Source of the DNA: Ruminococcus sp.
GTDB taxonomy: Bacteria > Bacillota > Clostridia > Oscillospirales > Acutalibacteraceae
Reading direction: 5' to 3'
Length of the DNA: 64,000 nucleotides
Assembly (NCBI GenBank): GCA_017404145.1
Contig: JAFRCW010000045.1
Location: forward strand, 30,544 to 94,543
Shown here: piece by piece, positions 35,396-44,463 of the stretch
How positions within the stretch are numbered: the first letter of the stretch is position 1
How the letters are laid out: each line of letters opens with the position of its first letter
Notes under the pieces: generated by a model
Seen by the model: only the letters and a program-made list of their open reading frames with translations
Told to the model about the DNA's origin: nothing
The model's database searches: none
Program-made: the position numbers and the translations under genes

Positions 35396-36992
35396 TCTCT
35401 TTCTTCTTTCCTATCCTGCGGATGATCCGGACTATCACGAATACCAGCAGCGCGAACAGCGCCGCCGCGAGAGCCGCCGACACAGTATCCCACATGGTCC
35501 AGAATTTTGTCTCCAACTTTTGGAGCGTTCCGACGTCTTTCAGATCGATAATGTAATCGGAGGACTTTCTTCCGTTGATCTCCAGATAGTATACGCCGGG
35601 CTCAAGACCTTCGATCTGATACGCTTCTCCCGAAGCCTCCCATTCTTCCACAACATTATCGCTGCTGTCGAACAGCTTGATCCTGTTGCCGGTCACGCTG
35701 TTGCTAAAGACCATATCTTTGATGTCGACGCTCAAACGGATAATATATGCCGTCTGGCTGACATTTAAAGCAGCGTTGCCGTCGATACAGCCGTTGCCGT
35801 CTACCGTAAAGGTCAAAGGCTCTGTCGAGATGCGATAGGGCTTTGGAACACTCTTGAGCGCAACGGAATAGGAAGTGCTCTTGTTCAGATCGGTGATCGT
35901 GATCTTCCCGTCGGCGTCGGTACGCTGTTCTTCTTTATCCGTGATAGAATAGACAGCGCCCTTGATGGGTTCCTCGGTATACTCGTCTCTGAGGATAAAC
36001 TCCGCCCTCGTCTTTTCGCACTTGACCGTATAGGTTTTTGAATCGTTCTCCAGATAATCCAGTGTTACCGCAACGGGTGTGCGGTTCAAAGCGTAGTATT
36101 CCGCGGGGATCTTCTGCATCACGGTATACTTGCCGAGGTACAGCTGGATACTCTGTCCTCTTCCGTTTTCATCACAGGCAAACTCGTCGACCTTTTCGCC
36201 GTTTCTGTAACGAACGGTGCCGTCCAGAGTGACGACATCCTCCGCGGCATATACCTCATAGAGACTGCCGCCGACATTCTCGTTGGTCTGAGCGTCTACA
36301 TTCTGAATATAAATGATGCTCTTCGCAGGCGACATAGGAACGTCTACCAAGAACGGATCGGACCAGTCGCGCGCTTCATCAATGGTAAAGCTGACGTCCT
36401 GCGCCAGACCGTAGCCCTCGGGCGACTCCAGATTGTGGAGAGAATAGGTACCCTGTGTAATTTTCTCGGGCAGGAAGAAAGTTCCCGCCTCAGTCGTCTG
36501 GTACTGTTTATACTCGACCTTGTCCGGATAGTAGGTATGCAGCGCCATCAGACCGCCCGCGTTTCTGCTCGCGTAAAGCTCAAAGAGAATGCCTTCTTTC
36601 TTGATGACATTTTTTGTCTCTTCGTCGATTACCGTGACAAAGACAGCGGTCTTATCATGACCGACATCTATATAGATGCCGTCGTTTTCACTTGTGCCGG
36701 GATCGTCTACGCCGTCACCGCCGCCACCGCCGCCACCGCCGCTGTCATTCGACGTATTCTCGTTCTCGTGGTCAAACTCATGGCGGTACCGATCATAGTC
36801 ATCGGCAAGGTGTTCTTCGTAGTAGGTTTCATACTGGTAATCTTCCGTATGCTCCTCGTCGTTCATCTGCGTCAGCAGCAGCAACAGCAGCATCAGGATC
36901 AGAAGGATCACCAGCACCAAACCTGCCATAATGTCGGTAAACGATTTCCAGTAGCTCTCGTTCTCGACACTTGTCTTTTTTCTTAGCTTCAT
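35388..36992 (-). CDS. MotB/ExbD-like stator partner with SpaA-type Ig repeats
   Basis: Of 534 residues, the N-terminus resembles MotB/ZorB-type proteins: 'SYWKSFTDIMAGLVLVILL' (13-31), with D20 in the place of the ion-carrying Asp just before a TM helix (22-41). An acidic Tyr-rich stretch (45-80) and Gly8 run (85-92) follow. About four prealbumin/SpaA (Cna-B-like) Ig domains span about 115-485 ('GILFELYASRNAGG', 'GSLYEVYAAED', 'KGAVYSITDKE', 'PGVYYLEINGR'). A second TM is at about 503-525, with a cytosolic 'RRIGKKKENE' end. There is no OmpA-like peptidoglycan-binding domain and no LPXTG. It sits between the MotA-like and Wzz-like genes. Confidence 0.75.
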   Translation of the reverse strand: MKLRKKTSVENESYWKSFTDIMAGLVLVILLILMLLLLLLTQMNDEEHTEDYQYETYYEEHLADDYDRYRHEFDHENENTSNDSGGGGGGGGDGVDDPGTSENDGIYIDVGHDKTAVFVTVIDEETKNVIKKEGILFELYASRNAGGLMALHTYYPDKVEYKQYQTTEAGTFFLPEKITQGTYSLHNLESPEGYGLAQDVSFTIDEARDWSDPFLVDVPMSPAKSIIYIQNVDAQTNENVGGSLYEVYAAEDVVTLDGTVRYRNGEKVDEFACDENGRGQSIQLYLGKYTVMQKIPAEYYALNRTPVAVTLDYLENDSKTYTVKCEKTRAEFILRDEYTEEPIKGAVYSITDKEEQRTDADGKITITDLNKSTSYSVALKSVPKPYRISTEPLTFTVDGNGCIDGNAALNVSQTAYIIRLSVDIKDMVFSNSVTGNRIKLFDSSDNVVEEWEASGEAYQIEGLEPGVYYLEINGRKSSDYIIDLKDVGTLQKLETKFWTMWDTVSAALAAALFALLVFVIVRIIRRIGKKKENE

Positions 36993-37064
36993 AACAAAAC
37001 CTGACTAATCTACAGATATCTCGCCCTTCATCGGGAAGAGCTGTGCTTCATTCTTCTCACTCAA

Positions 37065-38594
37065 TCAAAAGGTGTAATGCATCAGTTTTTCAAACTCCGT
37101 GCGGGTCATCTCGGGATAAATATGTTCTCCTCTGCCCTCCAGACAGCCGTAGCGCTTAACGTCCGCAAGCAGTTTTGCGGAGGTGATCTTTTCGCAGGTG
37201 AGCTTCAGTCTCGCTTTCGCCGCCTGAGAGAAGATGCTCTCGATATCGTCCTCTTCCTCGGGAGCGGAAAGATCCAGACAGATCTCATCCGCAGCGATCT
37301 CGCCGAGATTGACGAGGTTGCCGCTGAAGTTGTTGATCGTGACCTTAAAGCCGTTCGCGATGAACTCCTTCTCCGCCTTCGACGCCTCATCGTGACAGAT
37401 CACATAGGCGGACTCGTCGATTGCGATCTCTACGTTCCTGGGCTCCAGATCATAAGAATCCATCAGATCCCTGATCGAATAATAAACATCAAGCGCCAGC
37501 AGGTCGGTCTTGCGGATATTCAGGATGATCGGAACGGGATGCAGCCCTCTGTCGATCCAGTCGCGCAGCGTTTTGAAAATATCCTCCCACAGATGCTGGT
37601 CGAGCTTGGCGATAAAGCCGTCGGATTCAACAATCGGCATATATACGGAAGGCTGAACGGGACCCAAAACCGAATGGTTCCACTGCAGCTTGCTTTCCGC
37701 CTTGATAACGGTACGGTCGGCAAGGTTGACGACAGGCTCCAGCAGGAAGGTGAATTCGCCGTGTTTCAAGCCGGAAAGGATATCGATCATCATCCTCTGT
37801 TCCTGAGCGGGATCGGCGGTGGTACGGTTGAGGTTCAAGCTCGAGTTGGTGCGCAGGACGTTCAGCGCCTCAATCATTTTCTCGGTGTTGAGATACTGCT
37901 TTGCGTTGATCTGCTCCTCAGCGGATGGCTGAATACGGTTATGGAACTCCTGCGTGAACATCTGACACTCTCTGAGCATCATATTCCAGATCAGACGATA
38001 CGCCACGTTGAACAGAATCGACAGGATGACGCCGGCGATAGAAGTATAGAACGCGGTTGCGATACCGCGCAGCAGATTCTCAATACTCTCTCTGGTCGCT
38101 TCCGCAGAGCTGAACGCAACCGAGCTGATACCGGTGACCAAACCCAAGAAGGTGCCCAGAAGACCCAGCGCCGTCAGAATACCCGCGATCTGCAGCACAA
38201 CACCGCGCCACGAATGCAGCGACAGCGTCTCTTCGTTGATCACATCCTCGATATCGCTGATGATGACGCCCTTATCTCTCTCGTCCTTGACGTCGTCAAG
38301 ATAGGACTCAAAAATATCATCCAGTGTTTTTTCCTTAAAAAACGGCGTAACGTTCGCGACAGCGGTCCAGATCACGTCGGCGTTGATATCCGTTGCGCGA
38401 TCGATGCTTTTCTGTCCCTCTCTGAACCCCTGACTGTATCTCAGGCAGGGCAGAAGTCCGAAAACAAAGCCCAAAGCGACAGCGACATCCATCAATCCGA
38501 TGATCGCCATCGACATATAATCGGGAGAAATTACCGTCAGCAATATACATACCACCGCGAAAAACGCGGATAAGAATATCATTACCTTTCTCAT
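37065..38594 (-). CDS. MotA/TolQ/ExbB-type ion channel fused to a degenerate EAL domain
   Basis: The 509-residue protein has four TM helices (about 5-23, 28-50, 131-157, 175-203). A cytosolic loop (51-125) and the TM3/TM4 motifs 'LGLLGTFLGLVTG' (143-155) and 'GIATAFYTSIAGVILSILFN' (177-196) are the MotA/TolQ/ExbB signature. Residues 279-505 form an EAL-type barrel lacking catalytic residues: ESKLQW (300-305) replaces EALLRW, INNFSGN (420-426) replaces the DDFGTG loop and LDLS (440-443) replaces KID. It probably neither cleaves c-di-GMP nor is an active enzyme, but may bind a ligand or protein. AGGAGG precedes the ATG; it opens a three-gene operon. Confidence 0.85.
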   Translation of the reverse strand: MRKVMIFLSAFFAVVCILLTVISPDYMSMAIIGLMDVAVALGFVFGLLPCLRYSQGFREGQKSIDRATDINADVIWTAVANVTPFFKEKTLDDIFESYLDDVKDERDKGVIISDIEDVINEETLSLHSWRGVVLQIAGILTALGLLGTFLGLVTGISSVAFSSAEATRESIENLLRGIATAFYTSIAGVILSILFNVAYRLIWNMMLRECQMFTQEFHNRIQPSAEEQINAKQYLNTEKMIEALNVLRTNSSLNLNRTTADPAQEQRMMIDILSGLKHGEFTFLLEPVVNLADRTVIKAESKLQWNHSVLGPVQPSVYMPIVESDGFIAKLDQHLWEDIFKTLRDWIDRGLHPVPIILNIRKTDLLALDVYYSIRDLMDSYDLEPRNVEIAIDESAYVICHDEASKAEKEFIANGFKVTINNFSGNLVNLGEIAADEICLDLSAPEEEDDIESIFSQAAKARLKLTCEKITSAKLLADVKRYGCLEGRGEHIYPEMTRTEFEKLMHYTF

Positions 38595-38669
38595 CCTTGC
38601 CTCCTGATAACGATTTCGGTCATAAAAAACTGCGGGGATTACACTATCCCATAATAAACCTATTTTATT

Positions 38670-38698
38670 ATTATACCTTTTTCGGCATATAATGTCAA
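38670..38698 (-). promoter_or_regulatory. Consensus sigma-A promoter of the stator/Wzz-like operon
   Basis: Perfect TTGACA (38693-38698), 17 bp, perfect TATAAT (38670-38675) on the minus strand. It lies between the Wzt stop (38712) and the MotA-like start (38594), giving a leader of about 70 nt. Confidence 0.85.
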
Positions 38699-38711
38699 TA
38701 GACGCAGGCTG

Positions 38712-39995
38712 TCACAGCTTCTTCAGCTTCTTTTTGATAACGTCCTTCAAGCGGATCGAACCCCATTTGAGCTGGTTCCACTCGTATTCTTTTCTGCTCT
38801 CCAAGTCAAAATAATATGCTTCCAAAACGATATCCTGCTCATGCAGAGTGCCGAATGAGTCAATATTGAACAGAATCAGCTCCCCTCTGTAGGATGAAGG
38901 AACCATTCCGGCAAAGCTCATCCCGACAACCAACTCATTCTCTCCTTTTTCAAGCGTACCGATATCCATACACAGTGAGGAAGCGATTTTTCTGTCGTAC
39001 ATATCGAAATAACCGAAACGGATACTGACGCGATCCAGCTTCGTCTCGGAATTGATCATAATCCGCGCGGTCACATCCTCATCATCATAAAATGTATTCT
39101 TCTCTTTGTTCAAAAATTCGATCGACTCAAAAGTAACGATACGGTTGTCTCTTCTGCCGATATATCTTTTCGCCTCTCTGAGGTCATGGTAGGAGGCGAT
39201 GTCCTTCTTATGAATATCGGAATACAGCCCGATCGCTTCTTCCACATCACCGTCAAAAATCAGCTTGCCGTGGTCTAACACCACACATCTGTCGCACAGC
39301 TGACGAATGGTATTCATATTATGGCTGACGTAGAGAACGGTTCTGCCTTCCGACCGGGATACCTCGCTCATCTTTTCCAGACACTTGTGCTGGAACTTCA
39401 TATCGCCGACCGCCAGCACCTCGTCCATCACGAGGATATCCGCGTCCAGATGAGCGGAAACAGAGAACGCCAGCTTGACGTACATACCCGAGGAATATCT
39501 CTTGACGGGCGTATCGATAAACTGACGGCACTCGGAGAAGTCGATGATCTGATCGATCTTCCTGCTGACCTCTGAGCGACTCATTCCTAAGATCGCGCCG
39601 TTGAGATAGATGTTCTCTCTTCCGGTCAGTTCGCCGTGAAAGCCGGTGCCGACCTCCAGCATGGAAGAGATCCTGCCGTCAACGCAGATCCTGCCCTGTG
39701 TAGGCGCGGTCACGCGGGAGAGAATCTTGAGCAGCGTGGATTTTCCCGCGCCGTTGTGACCGATAATGCCGATCCTTTCCCCTTTGTATATTGTCAGATC
39801 GATCCCGTCCAGCGCAAGAAATCTCTCATTCCTCGCATATGCTTTGGCGCCTATTTGGGAGTTGGGGTCTTCCTTGCCTCGCTTTCTGGCGATCCAGCTC
39901 TGGATATCTCCCTGTAAGGTTCCGCCGCCGATCACACCGAGACGGTACTCCTTCTTCAAGCCTTCTATCTTGATCGCAATATCTTTTTCACTCAT
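38712..39995 (-). CDS. Wzt-like ABC exporter ATPase with C-terminal sugar-binding domain
   Basis: The start is the ATG at 39995 behind AGGTGAAG, giving 427 residues. The ABC domain (about 5-250) has Walker A 'GIIGHNGAGKST', signature 'VKRYSSGMYVKLAFS' and Walker B 'ADILVMDEVLAVGD', plus 'VLYVSHN'. Residues about 280-405 form a Wzt C-like beta sandwich that in homologues recognises the modified end of the polysaccharide. It powers export of the glycan with the Wzm-like permease 11 bp upstream. An in-frame extension to 40175 lies inside the permease gene and is not real. Confidence 0.9.
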   Translation of the reverse strand: MSEKDIAIKIEGLKKEYRLGVIGGGTLQGDIQSWIARKRGKEDPNSQIGAKAYARNERFLALDGIDLTIYKGERIGIIGHNGAGKSTLLKILSRVTAPTQGRICVDGRISSMLEVGTGFHGELTGRENIYLNGAILGMSRSEVSRKIDQIIDFSECRQFIDTPVKRYSSGMYVKLAFSVSAHLDADILVMDEVLAVGDMKFQHKCLEKMSEVSRSEGRTVLYVSHNMNTIRQLCDRCVVLDHGKLIFDGDVEEAIGLYSDIHKKDIASYHDLREAKRYIGRRDNRIVTFESIEFLNKEKNTFYDDEDVTARIMINSETKLDRVSIRFGYFDMYDRKIASSLCMDIGTLEKGENELVVGMSFAGMVPSSYRGELILFNIDSFGTLHEQDIVLEAYYFDLESRKEYEWNQLKWGSIRLKDVIKKKLKKL

Positions 39996-40006
39996 ATCTT
40001 CACCTG

Positions 40007-40849
40007 TCAAACCGTATCCATAAAGGTTCTTTCTACTCTGTTGAAAATCACGATGCCGATAAAGAGGACAATGATCGACACGATCCAGCTGATCCCCCAG
40101 AACAGCATCGGAGCAGTGCCCGACCCGAGCCATCCGTAACGCATCAGCTCGATGACCGGAGACACCGGGTTGCACATCAGCGCCGTATACCCGCCCTCAG
40201 ACAGCGAGGAGCTTGCGATAATAACGGGAGAGAAATACATCCACAGCTGGATACCGAACGAAACCATTACCTGCAGATCGCGGTATTTGGTCGTCAGCGA
40301 AGAGATGATGATACCGCAGCCCATACCGAGGATCGCCATCTCCAGCACCATCAGCGGCGTCAGCGCCGCGACCCATGTGATATGGATATCCGAACCTCTG
40401 GCGATAAAATACACCAAGAATCCCAAGAACATCACGAACTGGATAAAGAAATTCACCAGCGACGAGATGACATTCGATACCGGCGTCGTCAGACGGGGGA
40501 AATAAATTTTACCGAAGATACTCGCGTTGCCCGTAAACGTGTTGGAGGTATTGCTCAGACAGGTGGAAAAATAAATCCACATAATATTACCCGCCATATA
40601 GAACAGGAACTGCGGCACACCGTCGGTAGGCAGCTTCGCCATATTACCGAATACAACCGTCTGCACGATGGTAACAAACAGCGGCTGTATAATAAACCAC
40701 AAGGGACCCAGAATCGTCTGCTTATACTTCGTCGAGAAGTCTCTCTTGACAAAAAGATATACCAGATCCCTGTACTCCCAGAGCTCTTTGAGCCTGAGAT
40801 CAAATAATTTTTTCTTCGGCTCTATAATTGTTGTCCATTTCTTTTCCAT
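40007..40849 (-). CDS. Wzm-like ABC-2 polysaccharide exporter permease
   Basis: The 280-residue protein has about six TM helices and the ABC-2 permease opening 'LWEYRDLVYLFVKRDFSTKY' followed by 'QTILGPLWFIIQPLFVTIV'. It is the membrane half of the transporter with the Wzt-like ATPase. I use the ATG at 40849 behind GGTGGA, not the GTG at 40864. The gap of about 100 bp to the glycosyltransferase upstream holds no clear terminator or promoter. Confidence 0.9.
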   Translation of the reverse strand: MEKKWTTIIEPKKKLFDLRLKELWEYRDLVYLFVKRDFSTKYKQTILGPLWFIIQPLFVTIVQTVVFGNMAKLPTDGVPQFLFYMAGNIMWIYFSTCLSNTSNTFTGNASIFGKIYFPRLTTPVSNVISSLVNFFIQFVMFLGFLVYFIARGSDIHITWVAALTPLMVLEMAILGMGCGIIISSLTTKYRDLQVMVSFGIQLWMYFSPVIIASSSLSEGGYTALMCNPVSPVIELMRYGWLGSGTAPMLFWGISWIVSIIVLFIGIVIFNRVERTFMDTV

Positions 40850-40952
40850 AATTGATTCCACCAAAATTCATGATAAACTGCAGTGATAACAGGATTTCGC
40901 TCTTTTCACACAAGTGACATCGTATCCGCGTCATCCGCGGCGATCGTCGATA

Positions 40953-42017
40953 TTACTCCTCGATCCCTTTCATCTTATGATACATACGCACAAGTGGCGC
41001 GGGACACGCTTTGAGGATTTTTGCTTTTTTCTGCTGTGTTTGCTTTTTTCTGTTTTGAGCCTTCAGATATCCGGCTCCGTCCTGCGGCGGGAGGATCTTA
41101 AAGCCGAATTCCTCACCGCATTCTTTCTGTCTTTCAAAGGACTCGACATAATACTCGTTGTTCAGAATCGCCGTGATCTGCTCCGCCTTCTTCTCGTCGC
41201 TTGCCGAAGAAAGGAGGATCTTTTCGATCACCCAGATCGCCGACTGCAAAATCCGCTTGTCGATGATCTTCTGCAGCTCGTCCGTCATAAAGCCGTACGC
41301 GAGGGATTTATCATATACGAACCGGTTGATCCTCAGGATCCGGAGATAAGCATCCTCGCCGCTGTAGGAGGTAATGGACCGGCTCGAATAGCGGATGTAG
41401 TGATAGTCCGGATCATCGATCAGTACGATGGAACGCGCAGATTCCAGATACATAAAGTTGATCATGGTATCCATACCCTGTCTGACGTCGCTTTCGACCC
41501 GTATCTTCTTCAGAATAGAAGAACGGTACGCTTTTCCGTAGACATAATTGAGCCGTCTGTCGTCGAGCAGCATCGGGAGCTTTTCGAGAAAATCCTCCCG
41601 CGGGATCAGCATTTCTCCCCTCGCCTTGAACTCACCCTCTACATAGCCGCTCTCCATATGATACCGCACCCTGGAGATCGAGAGATCCGCGCCGTATTTT
41701 TCGATCGCGGTCATCAGATGTTCCAGATAACCCGGCTCTACATAGTCGTCGCCGTCCACATAGGCGGTGTACTCCGTCTCGATATATTCCATCGCGCGGT
41801 TCTTGATGCCCGCGATGCCCAAATGCTCACAGGGGATCACCCTAATCCGGCTGTCCTGCTTCTCAAATGACCGGCAGACCTCCAAGCTGTTATCCTCGGA
41901 GCCGTCGTCCAGCACCAGCAGAACATAGTCCTCAAAGGTCTGACTGCGCATCGCTTCAAAAAACCGCGGCAGATATTCGGCAATATTATAGACTGTCACA
42001 ATGACCGTCAGCTTCAT
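40953..42017 (-). CDS. GT2-family glycosyltransferase
   Basis: The 354-residue GT-A enzyme opens with 'LTVIVTVYNIAEYLPRFF', with 'LVLDDGSEDNS' and the DxD motif in 'AYVDGDDYVEPGYL' (about residues 88-101). The C-terminal ~130 residues are basic and helical. Its close paralogue lies at 44464-45558 (shared 'DRRLNYVYGKAYR', 'DVRQGMDTMINF', 'SRSITSY'). The start overlaps the preceding GT4 gene (ATGA). Donor and acceptor unknown. Confidence 0.88.
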   Translation of the reverse strand: MKLTVIVTVYNIAEYLPRFFEAMRSQTFEDYVLLVLDDGSEDNSLEVCRSFEKQDSRIRVIPCEHLGIAGIKNRAMEYIETEYTAYVDGDDYVEPGYLEHLMTAIEKYGADLSISRVRYHMESGYVEGEFKARGEMLIPREDFLEKLPMLLDDRRLNYVYGKAYRSSILKKIRVESDVRQGMDTMINFMYLESARSIVLIDDPDYHYIRYSSRSITSYSGEDAYLRILRINRFVYDKSLAYGFMTDELQKIIDKRILQSAIWVIEKILLSSASDEKKAEQITAILNNEYYVESFERQKECGEEFGFKILPPQDGAGYLKAQNRKKQTQQKKAKILKACPAPLVRMYHKMKGIEE

Positions 42018-43171
42018 CCGTTTTCTTTCCTTTCCAAAATGGTTTCTATCTGCTGAAAGATTCTTTCCTCACTGAAAAAATCCTGTCTTTCTTTCGCTTT
42101 ATTCCGATACGTTTCAAGCAGATCGGGATCGCTGCAAAACGCTTTCAGTCCGCGGTACAGACCTTCCTCGCTGTTTTCAACGATCATTCCGTACCTGCCG
42201 CCGTCAAGGATCTCACCGGGTCCCGTGCAGTCGGTGGAAATCACCGGCGTGCCGAGAATCAGCGCCTCGGCGACCGTGAGGTTATAGCCCTCATAATAAG
42301 AAGAACATACCAGCAGATCCGCCTCTTTGATATACGGGTAAGGATTGCGCAGGGAACCTGTCATCGTGATATACTCCTGCGCGTCGTTTTGAAGGATCTC
42401 CTGTCGAAGCGTCTTCTCATCCTCGCCGCCTCCTACAACCGTAAGGGAAATACTCTCTCCCTCACCGCGCAGCTTTGAAACGGTTCGGATCAATCTGAGC
42501 TGACCTTTCGCCTTATCCTCCAGCCTGGCGACAACCGCCAACCGCAGACGAGCGGGCGGTATCAGACGCCCCTCGGCAGTCTCAGCAAGCGTCCGGATTC
42601 TCTCAACATCAAGCATATTATAGACGACCTCAAGGTTACCTGTATCGCCGATCACTTCACAAAAGCCTGTCTTTGCCTCCTTCGATACGCAGACGACCCT
42701 GTCAAGCCGGCGGTAAGCCTCGCTCACCTGCTTCATATCGGAGAAATTATTCTGATAGCCTCTCGCTTTTCGAAAGTCGTTATGTACCCACGCGAGATGT
42801 ACGGCGTTTCGATTCATTGAACCGCTGACGATCTTAACGCACAAGCCTCTGAAAAAAGCGATCTCAGCGTCATATGTTTTATTACCGATATAATATCGAT
42901 AGAGCTGTTCCGGCTTTGCGCGCGTCTCCCACATTCCGTCGTCATACAGCCTGTGACGCAGATAAGGGAGCTTTCTGCCGAAATGCTCTTTGTACGGCTT
43001 TTTGATCAGAGAAACGGCGGGGTCCAGTTCATCCTTCATACTGTCTTCTGTATCTGTCAGCAGTATCGTCACGTCATATTCTTTTTTGACCAATCGGTTG
43101 GAGAGCGTGACCAACACCCGCTCCATACCGCCCACTCCGAGAGAGGGCGCGACAAACAGTATTTTCTTCAT
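42014..43171 (-). CDS. GT4-family glycosyltransferase
   Basis: This 385-residue GT-B enzyme starts 'MKKILFVAPSLGVGGMERVL', with a C-terminal nucleotide-sugar domain containing 'LAVVARLEDKAKGQLRLI', 'YYEGYNLTVAEALILGTPVI' (about 295-314, the E-x7-E motif) and 'STDCTGPGEIL'. It is the paralogue of the next gene upstream (43220-44395). The start is uncertain: ATG at 43171 or GTG at 43180, neither with a strong ribosome site. Confidence 0.88.
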   Translation of the reverse strand: MKKILFVAPSLGVGGMERVLVTLSNRLVKKEYDVTILLTDTEDSMKDELDPAVSLIKKPYKEHFGRKLPYLRHRLYDDGMWETRAKPEQLYRYYIGNKTYDAEIAFFRGLCVKIVSGSMNRNAVHLAWVHNDFRKARGYQNNFSDMKQVSEAYRRLDRVVCVSKEAKTGFCEVIGDTGNLEVVYNMLDVERIRTLAETAEGRLIPPARLRLAVVARLEDKAKGQLRLIRTVSKLRGEGESISLTVVGGGEDEKTLRQEILQNDAQEYITMTGSLRNPYPYIKEADLLVCSSYYEGYNLTVAEALILGTPVISTDCTGPGEILDGGRYGMIVENSEEGLYRGLKAFCSDPDLLETYRNKAKERQDFFSEERIFQQIETILERKENG

Positions 43172-43219
43172 TTTTATCACACGAAATTATTTACGTCATC
43201 AGAAACGCGTTCTTGTCAA

Positions 43220-44395
43220 TTAATTACTGCTTTCCGTATTTTTCTCCTTATCACGGTAGAACAAATTCTCAAGCTGTCTTGATATCTTATCTTCATCAAA
43301 GAAGCTCTGCCGTTCGATCGCTTTCGCTCTGTAATAGTCCAGCAACTCGGGATTCCGATACAGCTTCCTTATGCCGTAGTAAAGTCCTCGCTCGCTGTTC
43401 TCCACGATCACTCCGTATTTTCCGTTCTCTAAAATCTCGGTAGGTCCGGAGCACTTGACGCTCAGTACCGGCGTACCCAGAACCAGCGCCTCCGCTACCG
43501 TCAGATTATAACCTTCAAAATACGAAGAGCATACCAGAACGTCTGCGGTTTTGATATAAGGATATGGATTTTTCTGGTTGCCGACCATACGAACAAAATC
43601 ATTTTCGTTCATAACGGAGATATACTCCTCGATCATCTCTCTGTCGGGGCCGTCTCCTACCACCGTCAGCGCGATGTCATACCCTTCCTGTCTGAGGCGG
43701 CTCACCGCTGTAATCAGCCTGAGGTGCCCTTTTGTTTTATCCAGCAATCTGGCGACGATCACCAGGTTGAGGTGCGCCGGGCTGAGCGGCTTCGGTATTT
43801 CGGTCATAGCCATTTGACGAATCTGTTTCACGGGGATCATATTGTAGACCTTTGTCAGATTTCCCGTGTCTCCGATCACCTCTTTGAAACCTTCCATCGC
43901 CTCTTTGGAGACGCAGATCACTTTATCAAAAGTCCGATACGCCGCAACGACCTCATCCATATTGTTAAAATGGCGTTTATATCCTCCCGCTTTCCGAAAA
44001 TCGGAATGTACCCATGTCAGATGTACGGCGTTCTTATTGGTTGAGCCTGCGATGATCTTTACCGAGGTCCCTCTGAAGAACGCGATCTCAACGTCAAACT
44101 TCTCATTTCCGATATAGTATTTATATAACTGCTTGGGAGAAACACGGTAATCCCACATTTCATCGTCATAAAACTTATAACGGATATACGGAATACGCTT
44201 GCCGAAGGGAACGTTCGGTTCTTTCTGCCTGAAGTCTATCCTCTCATCGAGTTCACTCTCCAGTGTACTGTCTTCTTGGAAGATCAGTACTGTGACGTCA
44301 TATCCGAAGCCCGCCATTTTGTTGGCAAGTGTCACCAGGAGTTTTTCCATTCCTCCCGTTCTCAGCGACGGTAAAACAAACAGTATTTTTTGCAA
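43220..44395 (-). CDS. GT4-family glycosyltransferase (TTG start)
   Basis: The 391-residue GT-B enzyme begins 'MQKILFVLPSLRTGGMEKLL', with 'YFEGYNLTVAEALVLGTPVL' and 'SVKCSGPTEILENGKYGVIV' in the second half. It is similar over its whole length to the adjacent GT4 gene (42014-43171), so the two arose by duplication. The only fitting start is a TTG with GGGGGG upstream. It probably adds a sugar in the same polymer with a shifted specificity. Confidence 0.87.
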   Translation of the reverse strand: MQKILFVLPSLRTGGMEKLLVTLANKMAGFGYDVTVLIFQEDSTLESELDERIDFRQKEPNVPFGKRIPYIRYKFYDDEMWDYRVSPKQLYKYYIGNEKFDVEIAFFRGTSVKIIAGSTNKNAVHLTWVHSDFRKAGGYKRHFNNMDEVVAAYRTFDKVICVSKEAMEGFKEVIGDTGNLTKVYNMIPVKQIRQMAMTEIPKPLSPAHLNLVIVARLLDKTKGHLRLITAVSRLRQEGYDIALTVVGDGPDREMIEEYISVMNENDFVRMVGNQKNPYPYIKTADVLVCSSYFEGYNLTVAEALVLGTPVLSVKCSGPTEILENGKYGVIVENSERGLYYGIRKLYRNPELLDYYRAKAIERQSFFDEDKISRQLENLFYRDKEKNTESSN

Positions 44396-44463
44396 CTGTT
44401 CTACCCCCCATTTTTCGTCCCGATCTGTGATCGATCATCATCCGTTTAAAACGGGATCGACAG

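Noticed and set aside
37077..38573. 498-codon plus-strand frame
   Set aside because: Antisense shadow of the MotA-EAL gene.
33569..38594. Reading the stator operon as a Zorya defence system
   Set aside because: ZorA/ZorB-like TM parts are similar, but no ZorC, ZorD or ZorE, helicase or nuclease is present and the partner is Wzz-like.
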